Below are positions 15,916-24,826 of a stretch of 64,000 nt of DNA, piece after piece. A program made the position numbers and the translations under genes. Source of the DNA: Bacillota bacterium (GTDB lineage: Bacteria; Bacillota; Clostridia; Peptostreptococcales; Anaerovoracaceae). The stretch spans positions 1 to 64,000 of the forward strand of contig JAHZHL010000005.1 in assembly GCA_019420305.1 (NCBI GenBank). Reading direction: 5' to 3'. The notes beneath the pieces were generated by a model. It saw only the letters and a list, made by a program, of their open reading frames with translations. It had not been told where the DNA came from and made no database searches. The stretch's first letter is position 1. Every line of letters starts with the position of its first letter.

Positions 15916-17565
15916 ATGTACGCATATCAAATCAAAATTTCGCTGGAAGATGTTGTCCCACAGGTCTGGAGAAGAGCGATTATTCCGGGAGGAATCTCTT
16001 TCTCCCGAATGGCGGCAATGCTGAACGATATTATGGGCTGGTCGGGCACCCATCTTTACGCGCTGGTAACATCTTCAGGGTTTCATGTGTCCGGAGCGCC
16101 CGAGGGAGCTGAGGAAGAACTGGATGATTTTGTCCTTGAAGAGCAGGGAATGACCGGAGGCGGGCAGGAAATTGATGAGGTCTTTTGTAACAACAAAGAC
16201 TTTCTTTATATTTATGATCGGGGAGATAGCTGGGAGCACAGGGTGGAAATTGAAAAAAGAGAAGCAGCGAAGGAAGTTTATCCGCGGATTCTTATGGGAG
16301 AAGGGAGCTGTCCGCCGGAGGATTGCGGCGGAGCGGCGGTTTTTATGGAACTGATGGAGCACCCTTCGGATGTGGAGCAGGAACTTGCGGACATGTACAG
16401 GGAAGAAATGGAGCCATTTGATCTGGAAAGAACCAATGAATTTCTTAAGGCAGTTTATGGAGGAGAGGCGTTTTCGGAACTGCCGGAAGCGCTCTGCGAT
16501 GGAGCTCTGGATATCCTGTCAGTGGATCCGAAGCTGCTGCCAAATCTATCGGAATCTCTGATCTCTTACCGGGCGGCGGATCTGAAAGCGCTGTGGAAAA
16601 AATGGGAGATGAAAGGCTACAGCGGCTTGCGGAAGCAGGAACTTGCGGATAGGCTGGCAGATGTTCTGACAGATCCGGATACTATGAGCGGAGAGCTTTG
16701 CGCAATGCGGGAAGAACAGCTGTCTTTCTTTGAAACCCTTCAGGAGAACCCAGTGTATGCAGTCGAGCTGACACTGGAGGCGCGCGCACAGGCCGGCCTT
16801 TTTATGGAAAAAGGTTACGCTTTCCTTACAGAAGAGCTTATTTTCTTTATTCCAAAAGAAATTAAAGAATGTTACAGACGGATGAATCGAGCGGTGTTTG
16901 AAGAAAAGCGGCGGCGGGCTCGTCAGATCCTGGACTACTGTATGGCGGCGGCAAACCTTTATGGTATTGTCGAGATAGATAAATTGATTGAGATTTTTAA
17001 CGGACAGAACAAAGTGCCTTTGGATGAGGAAGAACTATTCGCGGTGCTGGCGCTGCAGGAGGATGACGAAGAGCGTTGGATTGCCTGCGGACAGACGTAT
17101 CTTTATGACAACGCGATTCAGTGGGACATCTTTGAAGCCATTTTGCAGCAACAGATGGGAAAGCCCTATTATATACCGCAGCAGGAAGCGTTTTTGCGCT
17201 ATGCGGATCTGAATTACTGTGAGAAACCGTTGGCATGGAAGGCAGTGGAACGCTTTTTCAAAAAAGAGATGAGGTTGAAGGATTTTGACGCGGAATTTTT
17301 GTGCCATGAGCTGCAGATGATTGTCCATGTTGGTGGAGATCCCGATACGGTTTTCGAAACTCTTGGAGAGTTTCAGGTGCCGGAACCGACGGAAAGGCAG
17401 ATGATACAGATGACGGATCTTCTGATGGACGCGTGGAACTGTACCAGAATGGTGACAAACCGTGGTTTTACCCCCAATGAAATGAAGGGAATGGAGAGTC
17501 CCTGCGCAAAAGGCGGCGAGATTCCGGACAATATCATTCCTTTTCCGGGGCTGCAAAAGGAATAG
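15916..17565 (+). CDS. Plasmid pRiA4b ORF-3 family protein
   Basis: A 549-residue cytoplasmic protein of unknown function. Residues 1 to about 175 match the pRiA4b ORF-3 / IS1096 TnpR-like domain: an N-terminal YQIKISLEDVVPQVWRR, then DRGDSWEHRVEIEK and GSCPPEDCGG. The central part has a SAP/Rho-N-like segment (about 219-255, DLKALWKKWEMKGYSGLRKQ) that suggests nucleic-acid binding. The C-terminal half is acidic, helical and unrecognised. Despite the family name there is no transposase or inverted repeat nearby. It is monocistronic, and AGAGG precedes the ATG. Confidence 0.75.
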   Translation: MYAYQIKISLEDVVPQVWRRAIIPGGISFSRMAAMLNDIMGWSGTHLYALVTSSGFHVSGAPEGAEEELDDFVLEEQGMTGGGQEIDEVFCNNKDFLYIYDRGDSWEHRVEIEKREAAKEVYPRILMGEGSCPPEDCGGAAVFMELMEHPSDVEQELADMYREEMEPFDLERTNEFLKAVYGGEAFSELPEALCDGALDILSVDPKLLPNLSESLISYRAADLKALWKKWEMKGYSGLRKQELADRLADVLTDPDTMSGELCAMREEQLSFFETLQENPVYAVELTLEARAQAGLFMEKGYAFLTEELIFFIPKEIKECYRRMNRAVFEEKRRRARQILDYCMAAANLYGIVEIDKLIEIFNGQNKVPLDEEELFAVLALQEDDEERWIACGQTYLYDNAIQWDIFEAILQQQMGKPYYIPQQEAFLRYADLNYCEKPLAWKAVERFFKKEMRLKDFDAEFLCHELQMIVHVGGDPDTVFETLGEFQVPEPTERQMIQMTDLLMDAWNCTRMVTNRGFTPNEMKGMESPCAKGGEIPDNIIPFPGLQKE

Positions 17566-17608
17566 TTCTTTCTGATTTTACAGATTTCGATCAATTCCTC
17601 TTTTTCTA

Positions 17609-17637
17609 TTGACGAGAAAAATCCCTTGTGATATACT
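17609..17637 (+). promoter_or_regulatory. Pyrimidine operon promoter
   Basis: TTGACG, 17 bp, TATACT (17632-17637). The predicted leader to the pyrC ATG is only about 35 bases, too short for a PyrR-type attenuator. Confidence 0.75.
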
Positions 17638-17679
17638 ATCGAAGATTTAGGCTGAAGATGGAAATGGAAAGGAGCAGGG

Positions 17680-18939
17680 ATGAAAACCTTACTGAAAAAC
17701 GGGCACATTTTCACGGAAAAGGGATTTGAAAAAAGAGACGTTTTTGTAGTTGACGATCGTCTATCCTTTTCTGATTTTTCTACATATGATGAAAGCATCG
17801 ACTGTGATTCTTTCCTTTTAATTCCAGGTTTTACCGATGTACATGTACACTTCCGGGAACCTGGTTTTTTTTATAAGGAAACGATCAAAACCGGAACTCA
17901 GGCGGCGGCCAGGGGCGGCTATACGGCGGTCTGCACCATGCCGAATCTGGACCCGGCGCCATCCAGTCTGGAGGCTCTGGAAAAACAGCTGGAGATTATC
18001 CGGCGGGACGCGGTTGTAAAAGTCTATCCCTACGGGACGATTACGAAAGAGCAGAACGGCAGGAGCGAACTTTCAGACATGGAAGCCATGAAGGACTTTG
18101 TCATCGCCTATTCGGATGACGGAAAGGGTGTGCAGACGGCGGAGCGGATGGAAGAAGCCATGAGGAAGGCAAAAGCTCTGGGCAAAATCATTGTCGCTCA
18201 CTGCGAGGATGAAAGCCTGCTGGAAGGAGGGTACATCCACAAAGGCGCTTACGCCGCGGCTCACGGACATAAAGGAATCTGTTCGGAAAGCGAATGGAAG
18301 CAGGTGGAGCGGGACCTGGATCTCTGTAAAAAGACCGGCGCGCACTATCATGTATGTCACATTTCCACAAAGGAAACGGTAGCGCTGATTCGACAGGCCA
18401 AGGAGGACGGTCTGCCGGTTACCTGTGAGACCGCGCCCCATTATCTGATTCTGTGCGAGGATGATCTGCGGGAGGACGGACGTTTCAAAATGAATCCGCC
18501 GCTGCGGTCTTCCGCGGATAAAGCGGCGCTGATTGAGGGAATTCAGGATGGAACCATCGACATGATCGCTACGGATCACGCTCCCCACAGCGAGGAAGAA
18601 AAGAGCCGGGGACTGGCGGACAGCGCCTTCGGCATTGTGGGCCTGGAAACCGCGTTTCCGGTACTGTACACCTTCCTCGTAAAAAAAGGCATTCTTTCAC
18701 TGGAAACGTTAATTGAGCGGATGGCCATCGCTCCCCGCCGGGTATTCGGCATAGAAGGCGGATATCTGAAAGAGGGACAGATTGCGGATCTGGCGGTACT
18801 GGATCTGAAAGCCTCCGGAAATGTTCAGCCGGATCGGTTCCTTTCAAAGGGGCGCAGCACACCTTTCGCGGGACTGGAGGTTCAGGGAGAAAACGTGATG
18901 ACCTTTGTAAATGGAAAACAGGTATACAGCAGGAGATAA
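17680..18939 (+). CDS. pyrC: Dihydroorotase
   Basis: Cyclises carbamoyl aspartate to dihydroorotate, step three of pyrimidine synthesis. The 419-residue class I enzyme has the zinc-binding DVHVHFREPG, CHISTKE, TAPHYL and IATDHAPH motifs. It is the first gene of a seven-gene pyr operon. GGAG lies five bases before the ATG at 17680. Confidence 0.96.
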   Translation: MKTLLKNGHIFTEKGFEKRDVFVVDDRLSFSDFSTYDESIDCDSFLLIPGFTDVHVHFREPGFFYKETIKTGTQAAARGGYTAVCTMPNLDPAPSSLEALEKQLEIIRRDAVVKVYPYGTITKEQNGRSELSDMEAMKDFVIAYSDDGKGVQTAERMEEAMRKAKALGKIIVAHCEDESLLEGGYIHKGAYAAAHGHKGICSESEWKQVERDLDLCKKTGAHYHVCHISTKETVALIRQAKEDGLPVTCETAPHYLILCEDDLREDGRFKMNPPLRSSADKAALIEGIQDGTIDMIATDHAPHSEEEKSRGLADSAFGIVGLETAFPVLYTFLVKKGILSLETLIERMAIAPRRVFGIEGGYLKEGQIADLAVLDLKASGNVQPDRFLSKGRSTPFAGLEVQGENVMTFVNGKQVYSRR

Positions 18940-18942
18940 GCA

Positions 18943-19674
18943 ATGAAAAGGAACAAGTATACGATAATCGAAAACCGGCCGCTGACCCGGGAAGTTTATG
19001 AAATGAAGCTCGGCGGAGACACCTCGGAAATTTCCGCGCCCGGACAGTTTGTGAATATCAAACTGGAGGGGTTTTATCTGAGAAGGCCCATTTCCATTTG
19101 TGATTGGAAGGAAGGGGAACTTACGATTCTTTATAAAGTTGTCGGACAGGGAACCAAGGCCATGGCAGAGATGAAAGAAGGCGGCGTGCTGGATCTTCTT
19201 TGCCCCCTTGGAAACGGTTATGATCTGGATAAGATCGCCCAGGCTTCGGAGGCGCCGCTGCTTGCGGGAGGCGGCGTGGGAATCCCTCCTATGTACGGCC
19301 TGGCGAAATCGCTGCTTGCCAGAGGACTGCGGCCGCAGGTTGTTCTGGGCTTCAACACGAAGGACGAGATTTTTTATGAAGCGGAATTTCGGATCCTGGG
19401 ACTTGCGGTAACCGTGATGACGGCAGACGGAAGCTATGGGAAACAGGGCTTTGTGACGGACGGATTTGACGCTGCGGATTATGCCTGCGCCTGCGGTCCG
19501 GAGCCTATGCTGAAAGCGGTATGGGAGAAGGCCGCGGACGGACAGTTCAGCTTTGAGGCCAGAATGGCCTGCGGCTTTGGCGGCTGCATGGGATGCAGCT
19601 GCAAGACAAAATACGGAAGCAAACGGATCTGCAAAGATGGTCCGGTTCTGGAAAGGGGGGAAATCCTGTGGTAG
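18943..19674 (+). CDS. pyrK: Dihydroorotate dehydrogenase electron-transfer subunit
   Basis: The FAD and [2Fe-2S] subunit that passes electrons from dihydroorotate (via PyrD) to NAD+. The 243 residues show RRPISICDW (flavin binding), the nucleotide-binding GGGVGIPPMYG, and the cluster cysteines in CGFGGCMGC plus a fourth near the C-terminus. It lies three bases after pyrC and overlaps pyrD by seven bases. Confidence 0.95.
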   Translation: MKRNKYTIIENRPLTREVYEMKLGGDTSEISAPGQFVNIKLEGFYLRRPISICDWKEGELTILYKVVGQGTKAMAEMKEGGVLDLLCPLGNGYDLDKIAQASEAPLLAGGGVGIPPMYGLAKSLLARGLRPQVVLGFNTKDEIFYEAEFRILGLAVTVMTADGSYGKQGFVTDGFDAADYACACGPEPMLKAVWEKAADGQFSFEARMACGFGGCMGCSCKTKYGSKRICKDGPVLERGEILW

Positions 19675-20579
19675 ATTTAAGCGTATCTTTAAGCGGACTG
19701 ACGCTTTCCAACCCGGTGATTCCGGCAAGCGGAACCTTCGGGTACGGAAAGGAGTACGCGGAACTTTATGACATTAACATTCTGGGATCCCTTTCCTTTA
19801 AGGGGACTACACGGGAAGAGCGGTTCGGAAATCCTCAGCCGAGAATCGCCGAATGCGCGGAAGGGATGATTAATTCGGTAGGTCTGCAGAATCCGGGGCT
19901 TGCGGCGGTGATTGAGAAAGAACTTCCGGAACTTTCGAAGATATATAAAAAGCCGGTAATTGCCAATATCAGCGGATTTTCCATCGAAGAATACGTGCAG
20001 TGCGCAAAGGCGATGAACGATGTATCTCAGGTGGGGATTCTGGAGGTCAATGTAAGCTGCCCTAACGTTCACGATGGCGGAATGGCGTTCGGCGTACTGC
20101 CGGAAAGCGCGGCGGCAGTGACAAAGGCCGTTAAGGAAGTTGCCGCAAAGCCGGTGTACATCAAGCTGAGTCCCAACGTGACGGATATTGTTTCCATCGC
20201 CAAAGCCTGTGAAGAGGCGGGAGCGGACGGACTGAGCCTGATTAACACTCTGCTGGGAATGCGGATCGATATTAAAAGAAGGCAGCCGGTGATTGCCAAT
20301 AAAATGGGCGGCTTTTCGGGTCCGGCCATTTTTCCGGTAGCGGTGCGCATGGTATATCAGGTTTCCAAAGCGGTGGATATACCGGTTATCGGAATGGGCG
20401 GCGTTTCCAGCGCAAGAGACGTGATTGAAATGATGATGGCGGGAGCCTCAGCGGTGCAGGTAGGAGCGGCCAATCTGGTGAACCCTTACGCCTGCAAAGA
20501 AATCATCGAAGAGCTTCCGGCGGTTATGGAAGAACTGGGAATTGAGAATCTGAGAGATATTATCGGAATCATAGATTAA
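19668..20579 (+). CDS. pyrD: Dihydroorotate dehydrogenase B catalytic subunit
   Basis: FMN-dependent class 1B enzyme oxidising dihydroorotate to orotate with PyrK. Motifs include NPVIPASGTFGYG, NVSCPNVHDGG with the active-site cysteine, and GMGGVSSARDVIEMMMAGA. The start is GTG at 19668, eight bases after a GGGGGG-rich ribosome binding site and inside the end of pyrK. This gives 303 residues, normal for the family; a longer reading would run into pyrK coding sequence. Confidence 0.95.
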   Translation: MVDLSVSLSGLTLSNPVIPASGTFGYGKEYAELYDINILGSLSFKGTTREERFGNPQPRIAECAEGMINSVGLQNPGLAAVIEKELPELSKIYKKPVIANISGFSIEEYVQCAKAMNDVSQVGILEVNVSCPNVHDGGMAFGVLPESAAAVTKAVKEVAAKPVYIKLSPNVTDIVSIAKACEEAGADGLSLINTLLGMRIDIKRRQPVIANKMGGFSGPAIFPVAVRMVYQVSKAVDIPVIGMGGVSSARDVIEMMMAGASAVQVGAANLVNPYACKEIIEELPAVMEELGIENLRDIIGIID

Positions 20580-20595
20580 GAAAAGGAGGCAGCAG

Positions 20596-21297
20596 ATGGG
20601 AAAAGATGTAATGGTAGCTCTTGACTTCAAGAGCGGAGAGGAAGCGCTGAACTTTCTCGATCAGTTTACAGGAAAACAGCTTTATGTAAAGGTGGGAATG
20701 GAGCTTTACTACGCGGAAGGTCCGTCGATTATCCGGGAAATCAAGAAGCGGGGACACAAACTGTTCCTGGATTTAAAGCTTCACGACATTCCCAATACTG
20801 TGGAAAAGGCCATGGCGGTACTGTCCCGGCTGGATGTGGATATGGTAAATCTGCACGCGGCGGGTACCATTGAAATGATGAAGGCGGCTCTGCGGGGGCT
20901 GACCAGAGAGGATGGCACAAGACCTCTTCTTATTGCGGTAACGCAGCTTACTTCCACCAGTCAGGAACGGATGCAGAAAGAGTTGCTGATCCCCGAAGAA
21001 CTGGATCAGGTAGTCATTCAGTACGCAAAAAACGCGGCGGAGGCCGGCCTTGACGGAGTTGTATGTTCTCCTCTGGAATCAGGCAAGATCCATGAAGCCT
21101 GCGGCAGCGGATTTCTGACCGTAACGCCGGGGGTGCGCTTTGATGACGCCAGCAAGGGGGATCAGGTGAGAGTAACCACTCCGGCCAAAGCAAAGGAGCT
21201 GGGCTCCGATTATATTGTAGTAGGGCGGCCCATTACCCAGGCGGAGGATCCGGTGGCTGCCTATGAACGTTGTGTAAGTGAATTTGTGAACGCATAG
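20596..21297 (+). CDS. pyrF: Orotidine 5'-phosphate decarboxylase
   Basis: Converts OMP to UMP. The 233-residue TIM-barrel protein has the catalytic LDLKLHDIPNTV with the Asp-Lys-Asp tetrad and the C-terminal phosphate-binding VVGRPITQAEDP. AAAGGAGG lies eight bases before the ATG. Confidence 0.96.
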   Translation: MGKDVMVALDFKSGEEALNFLDQFTGKQLYVKVGMELYYAEGPSIIREIKKRGHKLFLDLKLHDIPNTVEKAMAVLSRLDVDMVNLHAAGTIEMMKAALRGLTREDGTRPLLIAVTQLTSTSQERMQKELLIPEELDQVVIQYAKNAAEAGLDGVVCSPLESGKIHEACGSGFLTVTPGVRFDDASKGDQVRVTTPAKAKELGSDYIVVGRPITQAEDPVAAYERCVSEFVNA

Positions 21298-21308
21298 GAG
21301 GTAGGAAA

Positions 21309-21956
21309 ATGGCAGACAGAAAACAAGAAATCGCGAAAGGTCTTTTATCCATCGGGGCGGTCTTCCTGCGCCCGGACGAGCCCTTTACCTGGGCCAGCGG
21401 AATCAAAAGCCCGATTTACTGTGATAATCGCCTGACGCTGACGGCGCCGGAAGTACGGATTAAAGTGGAGGAAGGCCTGGCGGAAACCATTCGGGAGCAT
21501 TATCCGGAATGTGAAGTGCTGATGGGAACCAGCACGGCGGGAATCGCTCACGCGGCGATTACCGGTCACATCATGGGGCTGCCTATGGGATATGTGCGGG
21601 GTTCCGCCAAAGATCACGGGCGTACTAACCAGATTGAAGGAAAGCTGGAAAAAGGGCAGAAAGTGGTTGTCATTGAAGACCTGATTTCTACGGCGGGATC
21701 GGTTCTGGATACCGTAAAAGCTCTGCGGGAAGCGGGAGCGGAGGTTCTGGGAATCGCCAGCATCTTTACTTACGGTATGGCAAAGGGAAAAGAGCGTATG
21801 GCCGCGGCGGACATTCAGAATATCAGCCTCTGCGATCTGGACACGTTAGTGGAAGTGGCGGCAGAGGAAGGCTATATTAAAAAAGAGGATGTGGAACGCT
21901 TAATCGCGTTCCGGGATAACCCTTCGGATGAGGGATGGATGAAAGGAGACAAATAA
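21309..21956 (+). CDS. pyrE: Orotate phosphoribosyltransferase
   Basis: Joins orotate and PRPP to form OMP. The 215 residues carry the PRPP-binding motif VVVIEDLISTAGSV and the flexible-loop KDHGRTNQIEG. It lies 11 bases after pyrF and directly abuts pyrB. Confidence 0.95.
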   Translation: MADRKQEIAKGLLSIGAVFLRPDEPFTWASGIKSPIYCDNRLTLTAPEVRIKVEEGLAETIREHYPECEVLMGTSTAGIAHAAITGHIMGLPMGYVRGSAKDHGRTNQIEGKLEKGQKVVVIEDLISTAGSVLDTVKALREAGAEVLGIASIFTYGMAKGKERMAAADIQNISLCDLDTLVEVAAEEGYIKKEDVERLIAFRDNPSDEGWMKGDK

Positions 21957-22880
21957 ATGGCAGAAGCAATTCGTAATCTAATCAGTATTTTGGACATGTC
22001 TGTGGAGGAAATCGATCATCTCATCGAGGTGGCGGATGATATTGTGGCAAATCACGATGACTACACGGAAATCTGCAGAGGGAAAAAGCTGGCCACGCTG
22101 TTTTTTGAACCGAGCACCAGAACAAGACTCAGCTTTGAAGCGGCTATGCTGGAACTTGGCGGCAGTGTGCTGGGCTTTTCCGAAGCGTCCTCCAGCTCCG
22201 CGGCTAAGGGCGAAAGTGTAAGCGACACCGTGCGGACCGTAGGCTGCTACGCGGATATTATCGCTATGCGCCACCCGAAGGAAGGTGCGCCGCTGGTCGC
22301 TTCCAGAAGAACGACAGTTCCTATCATCAACGCGGGAGACGGCGGACATTTCCATCCGACCCAGACCCTGACCGACCTTCTGACCATTAAGAGAAAGAAA
22401 GGGGAACTGGGCAACATTACACTGGGACTGTGCGGAGACCTGCAGTTCGGAAGAACGGTTCACTCCCTGATCGAAGCCATGCTCCGCTATCCGAATGTGA
22501 AGTTTGTGCTCATTTCGCCGGAAGAACTGCGTGTTCCGGAATACATCCGGGAAAAGCTCCGGGAAGCGGGAGCGCAGTGGTGTGAGGTAGAAAGCATGGA
22601 AGAAGTCATGCCGGAGCTGGACGTGCTGTACATGACCAGAGTGCAGAGAGAACGGTTCTTCAATGAAGAGGATTATGTAAGGCTGAAAGACACTTATATT
22701 CTGGATATGGAGAAGCTGGAAAACGCCAAGCCGGATCTGACTATCATGCATCCGCTGCCGAGGGTAAACGAAATTTCCGTAAAGGTGGACGATGATCCGC
22801 GGGCCTGCTATTTTGAACAGGCTCTGTGCGGCAAACATATCCGGATGGCGCTGATTTTGGATTTACTGGGAATCAAATAG
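21957..22880 (+). CDS. pyrB: Aspartate carbamoyltransferase catalytic subunit
   Basis: Condenses carbamoyl phosphate with aspartate. The 307 residues contain the carbamoyl-phosphate loop FEPSTRTRLSFEAAM, HPTQTLTDLLTI and HPLPRVNEI. The ATG follows the pyrE stop without a gap. A separate regulatory chain follows, so this is the class B (catalytic plus regulatory) type of enzyme rather than the unregulated Bacillus type. Confidence 0.96.
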   Translation: MAEAIRNLISILDMSVEEIDHLIEVADDIVANHDDYTEICRGKKLATLFFEPSTRTRLSFEAAMLELGGSVLGFSEASSSSAAKGESVSDTVRTVGCYADIIAMRHPKEGAPLVASRRTTVPIINAGDGGHFHPTQTLTDLLTIKRKKGELGNITLGLCGDLQFGRTVHSLIEAMLRYPNVKFVLISPEELRVPEYIREKLREAGAQWCEVESMEEVMPELDVLYMTRVQRERFFNEEDYVRLKDTYILDMEKLENAKPDLTIMHPLPRVNEISVKVDDDPRACYFEQALCGKHIRMALILDLLGIK

Positions 22881-22892
22881 GAGGTACGAGGA

Positions 22893-23318
22893 ATGAATAT
22901 TGACGGTGTAAATACAGGAATTGTTCTGGACCATATCAAAGCGGGAAAGAGCATGGAGATTTATAACTACCTGCGGCTGGATAAGCTGGACTGCAGCGTG
23001 GCGGTTGTCCAGAATGTACGCAGCAGCAAATACGGAAAAAAGGACATCATCAAGATTGACGATGAGATTGAATTGGATTTTGAAATGCTGGGCTACATAG
23101 ACAGCAATATCACCATTAACCGGGTTAAGGACGGAAAGCTGCAGAAAAAGGAGCATCTGGAACTGCCGGAGACTCTGACCGATGTGATTAAATGTAAAAA
23201 CCCCAGATGCATCACTTCCACGGAGCAGGAAATTACCCATATCTTTAAGCTGGCGGACCGGGAAAAAAAGATTTACCGCTGCGCTTACTGCGATGTGGAG
23301 CATAAAGAATATAAATAG
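22893..23318 (+). CDS. pyrI: Aspartate carbamoyltransferase regulatory subunit
   Basis: A 141-residue allosteric chain that binds nucleotides through its N-terminal domain. The C-terminal zinc domain contacts PyrB and has four cysteines in KCKNPRC and YRCAYCDVEH. Pyrimidine feedback probably acts on enzyme activity here. It is the last gene of the operon, followed by a terminator. Confidence 0.95.
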   Translation: MNIDGVNTGIVLDHIKAGKSMEIYNYLRLDKLDCSVAVVQNVRSSKYGKKDIIKIDDEIELDFEMLGYIDSNITINRVKDGKLQKKEHLELPETLTDVIKCKNPRCITSTEQEITHIFKLADREKKIYRCAYCDVEHKEYK

Positions 23319-23330
23319 TTTCTCAAAAGA

Positions 23331-23375
23331 CAAAGGCATGGGAGCGGAAATCCGAGGTTCCCATGTCTTTTGTAT
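23331..23375 (+). terminator. Pyrimidine operon terminator
   Basis: CAAAGGCATGGGA pairs with TCCCATGTCTTTTG (one G-U, one bulge). The 3' arm is T-rich. Bases 23376-23520 show only weak dyads and no gene. Confidence 0.65.
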
Positions 23376-23521
23376 TAGGGAGAAAAGTCGGAGCCCTCGG
23401 AACGGGCAGGAATTATGTGCCCAATATACAAAATAGAGGGATTGGCTACAATACGGACAAAGAACCGGTGATACCGATGGTTCCTCTATGGGAAATTTAT
23501 CGAAACAATGAGAAAATTTTC

Positions 23522-23550
23522 TTGATTCCTGGAAAGTAACAGACTATAAT
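23522..23550 (+). promoter_or_regulatory. Promoter of the methyltransferase gene
   Basis: TTGATT, 17 bp, perfect TATAAT (23545-23550). It lies about 60 bases before the methyltransferase ATG. Confidence 0.75.
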
Positions 23551-23608
23551 TAGAAAAGTAATTTTTTGAAATGACAGGAAAGGCTCTCTTTTTTATTGAG
23601 GAGGAATT

Positions 23609-24475
23609 ATGAGCAAACCATTTATCAACTGGGAAGAACTGGCCAAGCTTGCCATGCCCGCGCCGCCTAAACGGGCGGAAGACTCTGGTGATAGAGGTCC
23701 TAAAAGGGGATATGGCGGTTGGGACAATCAGGCGGAATTTTATAACCGGATGGCGAAGATGGAAGCGGGATTCACGTTGAACCAGATTAACTGTTTTGAT
23801 ACTTCAAAGGAGGATACGGTTTTGGATGTAGGCTGCGGACCGGGAAGAATCACCGTGCCGATGGCAAAGCGTGCAAAATCCGTTATGTCTTTGGACGCGT
23901 CTCCGAAGATGCTGGAATTCTGCGCGGCAAACGCCAGAGAAGCGGGGCTGGATAATGTAACGACGAAATTGTTCGACTGGGAAACAGAAGATATTTCCAC
24001 CTTGGGAAAATTTGATATCGTCATTGCTTCCAGAACGGTCGCTCTGCAGGATCTGGCGCGGCTTTCCAGTCTGGCGAAAAAATATGTAGCGATTGTAATC
24101 TGGGCCCATGGATACCCAAGTATCCCCGGGATTGTCGGGAAGCTGTTTAAAGGAACCGAAGAAAGACCTATGCCGGAACCGCCTCAGCATCGCGACAGAA
24201 GGCTGGGAAACAACTTGTGGTATAACCGGGTATATGACCTGGGGTTTGACCCGAATCTGAATATTGTGGAGGACGGATTTACCAGAACCTTTGAAAGCAG
24301 GCAGCAGGCTTATGAAGAACTGCGCAAACTCCAGCCGGAGCTTGCGGAAGAAAAACTCCCGATTTTTGAAAAGAATACCGATGAATTCCTGACAGAAAAC
24401 CAGGATGGCAGCATTACCTTCCTGGCGAAAACAAAGAGTATCGTTCTCTGGTGGAAGCCGGAGGTACAGGAATAA
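23609..24475 (+). CDS. Class I SAM-dependent methyltransferase
   Basis: A 288-residue cytoplasmic protein. The SAM-binding Rossmann motif VLDVGCGPGRITVPMA is at about 71-86, followed by the acidic ribose-binding SLDASPKML. The C-terminal half, with WWKP near the end, is not assigned to a substrate class. It is monocistronic with its own promoter and terminator. The substrate is unknown; small molecules are more typical for this fold variant than rRNA. Confidence 0.8.
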   Translation: MSKPFINWEELAKLAMPAPPKRAEDSGDRGPKRGYGGWDNQAEFYNRMAKMEAGFTLNQINCFDTSKEDTVLDVGCGPGRITVPMAKRAKSVMSLDASPKMLEFCAANAREAGLDNVTTKLFDWETEDISTLGKFDIVIASRTVALQDLARLSSLAKKYVAIVIWAHGYPSIPGIVGKLFKGTEERPMPEPPQHRDRRLGNNLWYNRVYDLGFDPNLNIVEDGFTRTFESRQQAYEELRKLQPELAEEKLPIFEKNTDEFLTENQDGSITFLAKTKSIVLWWKPEVQE

Positions 24476-24481
24476 AGCGAA

Positions 24482-24524
24482 GTCCCGTTGGTGTGAAGAG
24501 CGCGTTACACCGATGGGATTTTTT
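24482..24524 (+). terminator. Terminator of the methyltransferase gene
   Basis: TCCCGTTGGTGT pairs with ACACCGATGGGA (two G-U pairs), followed by TTTTTT. Confidence 0.85.
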
Positions 24525-24713
24525 AATGAATTTTTATGGAAAATCTAGCTGTGGATGGTAATTCCGGAGCCGTTGCCTTAAGGGCATTAAGGATTGAAAT
24601 TGAACTATAAAAATTATAGAAATTCGAAAGAAATAATGAGGGCAATTATAGTGGCTGAAAACGATGTTCACAGGGTGCGAAAAAAGAAAAAATGTGTATT
24701 TTTTTGAAGAATG

Positions 24714-24757
24714 TTTGTACGGAAACGTACAAAAAAAAGAAGTTATGTTAAAATAAC
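24714..24757. promoter_or_regulatory. Two inverted repeats upstream of the Moco-type riboswitch
   Basis: TTTGTACG-GAAA-CGTACAAA (24714-24733) is a perfect 8-bp inverted repeat. GTTAT-GTTAAA-ATAAC (24742-24757) is a second one. They lie in the AT-rich region where the operon promoter should be (TAAAAT at 24749-24754 is a possible -10) and are candidate operators. The stretch 24525-24713 is AT-rich and shows no gene. Confidence 0.4.
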
Positions 24758-24826
24758 AACGTTTAAAGGAAAAATTTAGATACAATTTCTTGATAATGAG
24801 AATTTTTTAGAATTGCAGATAAAAAT

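Noticed and set aside
15916..16450. Possible mobile element, because the pRiA4b ORF-3 family is also named IS1096 TnpR-like
   Set aside because: No transposase, inverted repeats or target duplication are visible around the gene.
24792..24810. GATAATGAGAATTTTTTAG resembling a Fur box
   Set aside because: Only 13 of 19 positions match the classical consensus, in an AT-rich stretch. I would not call it, though it keeps an iron-uptake role for the transporter possible.
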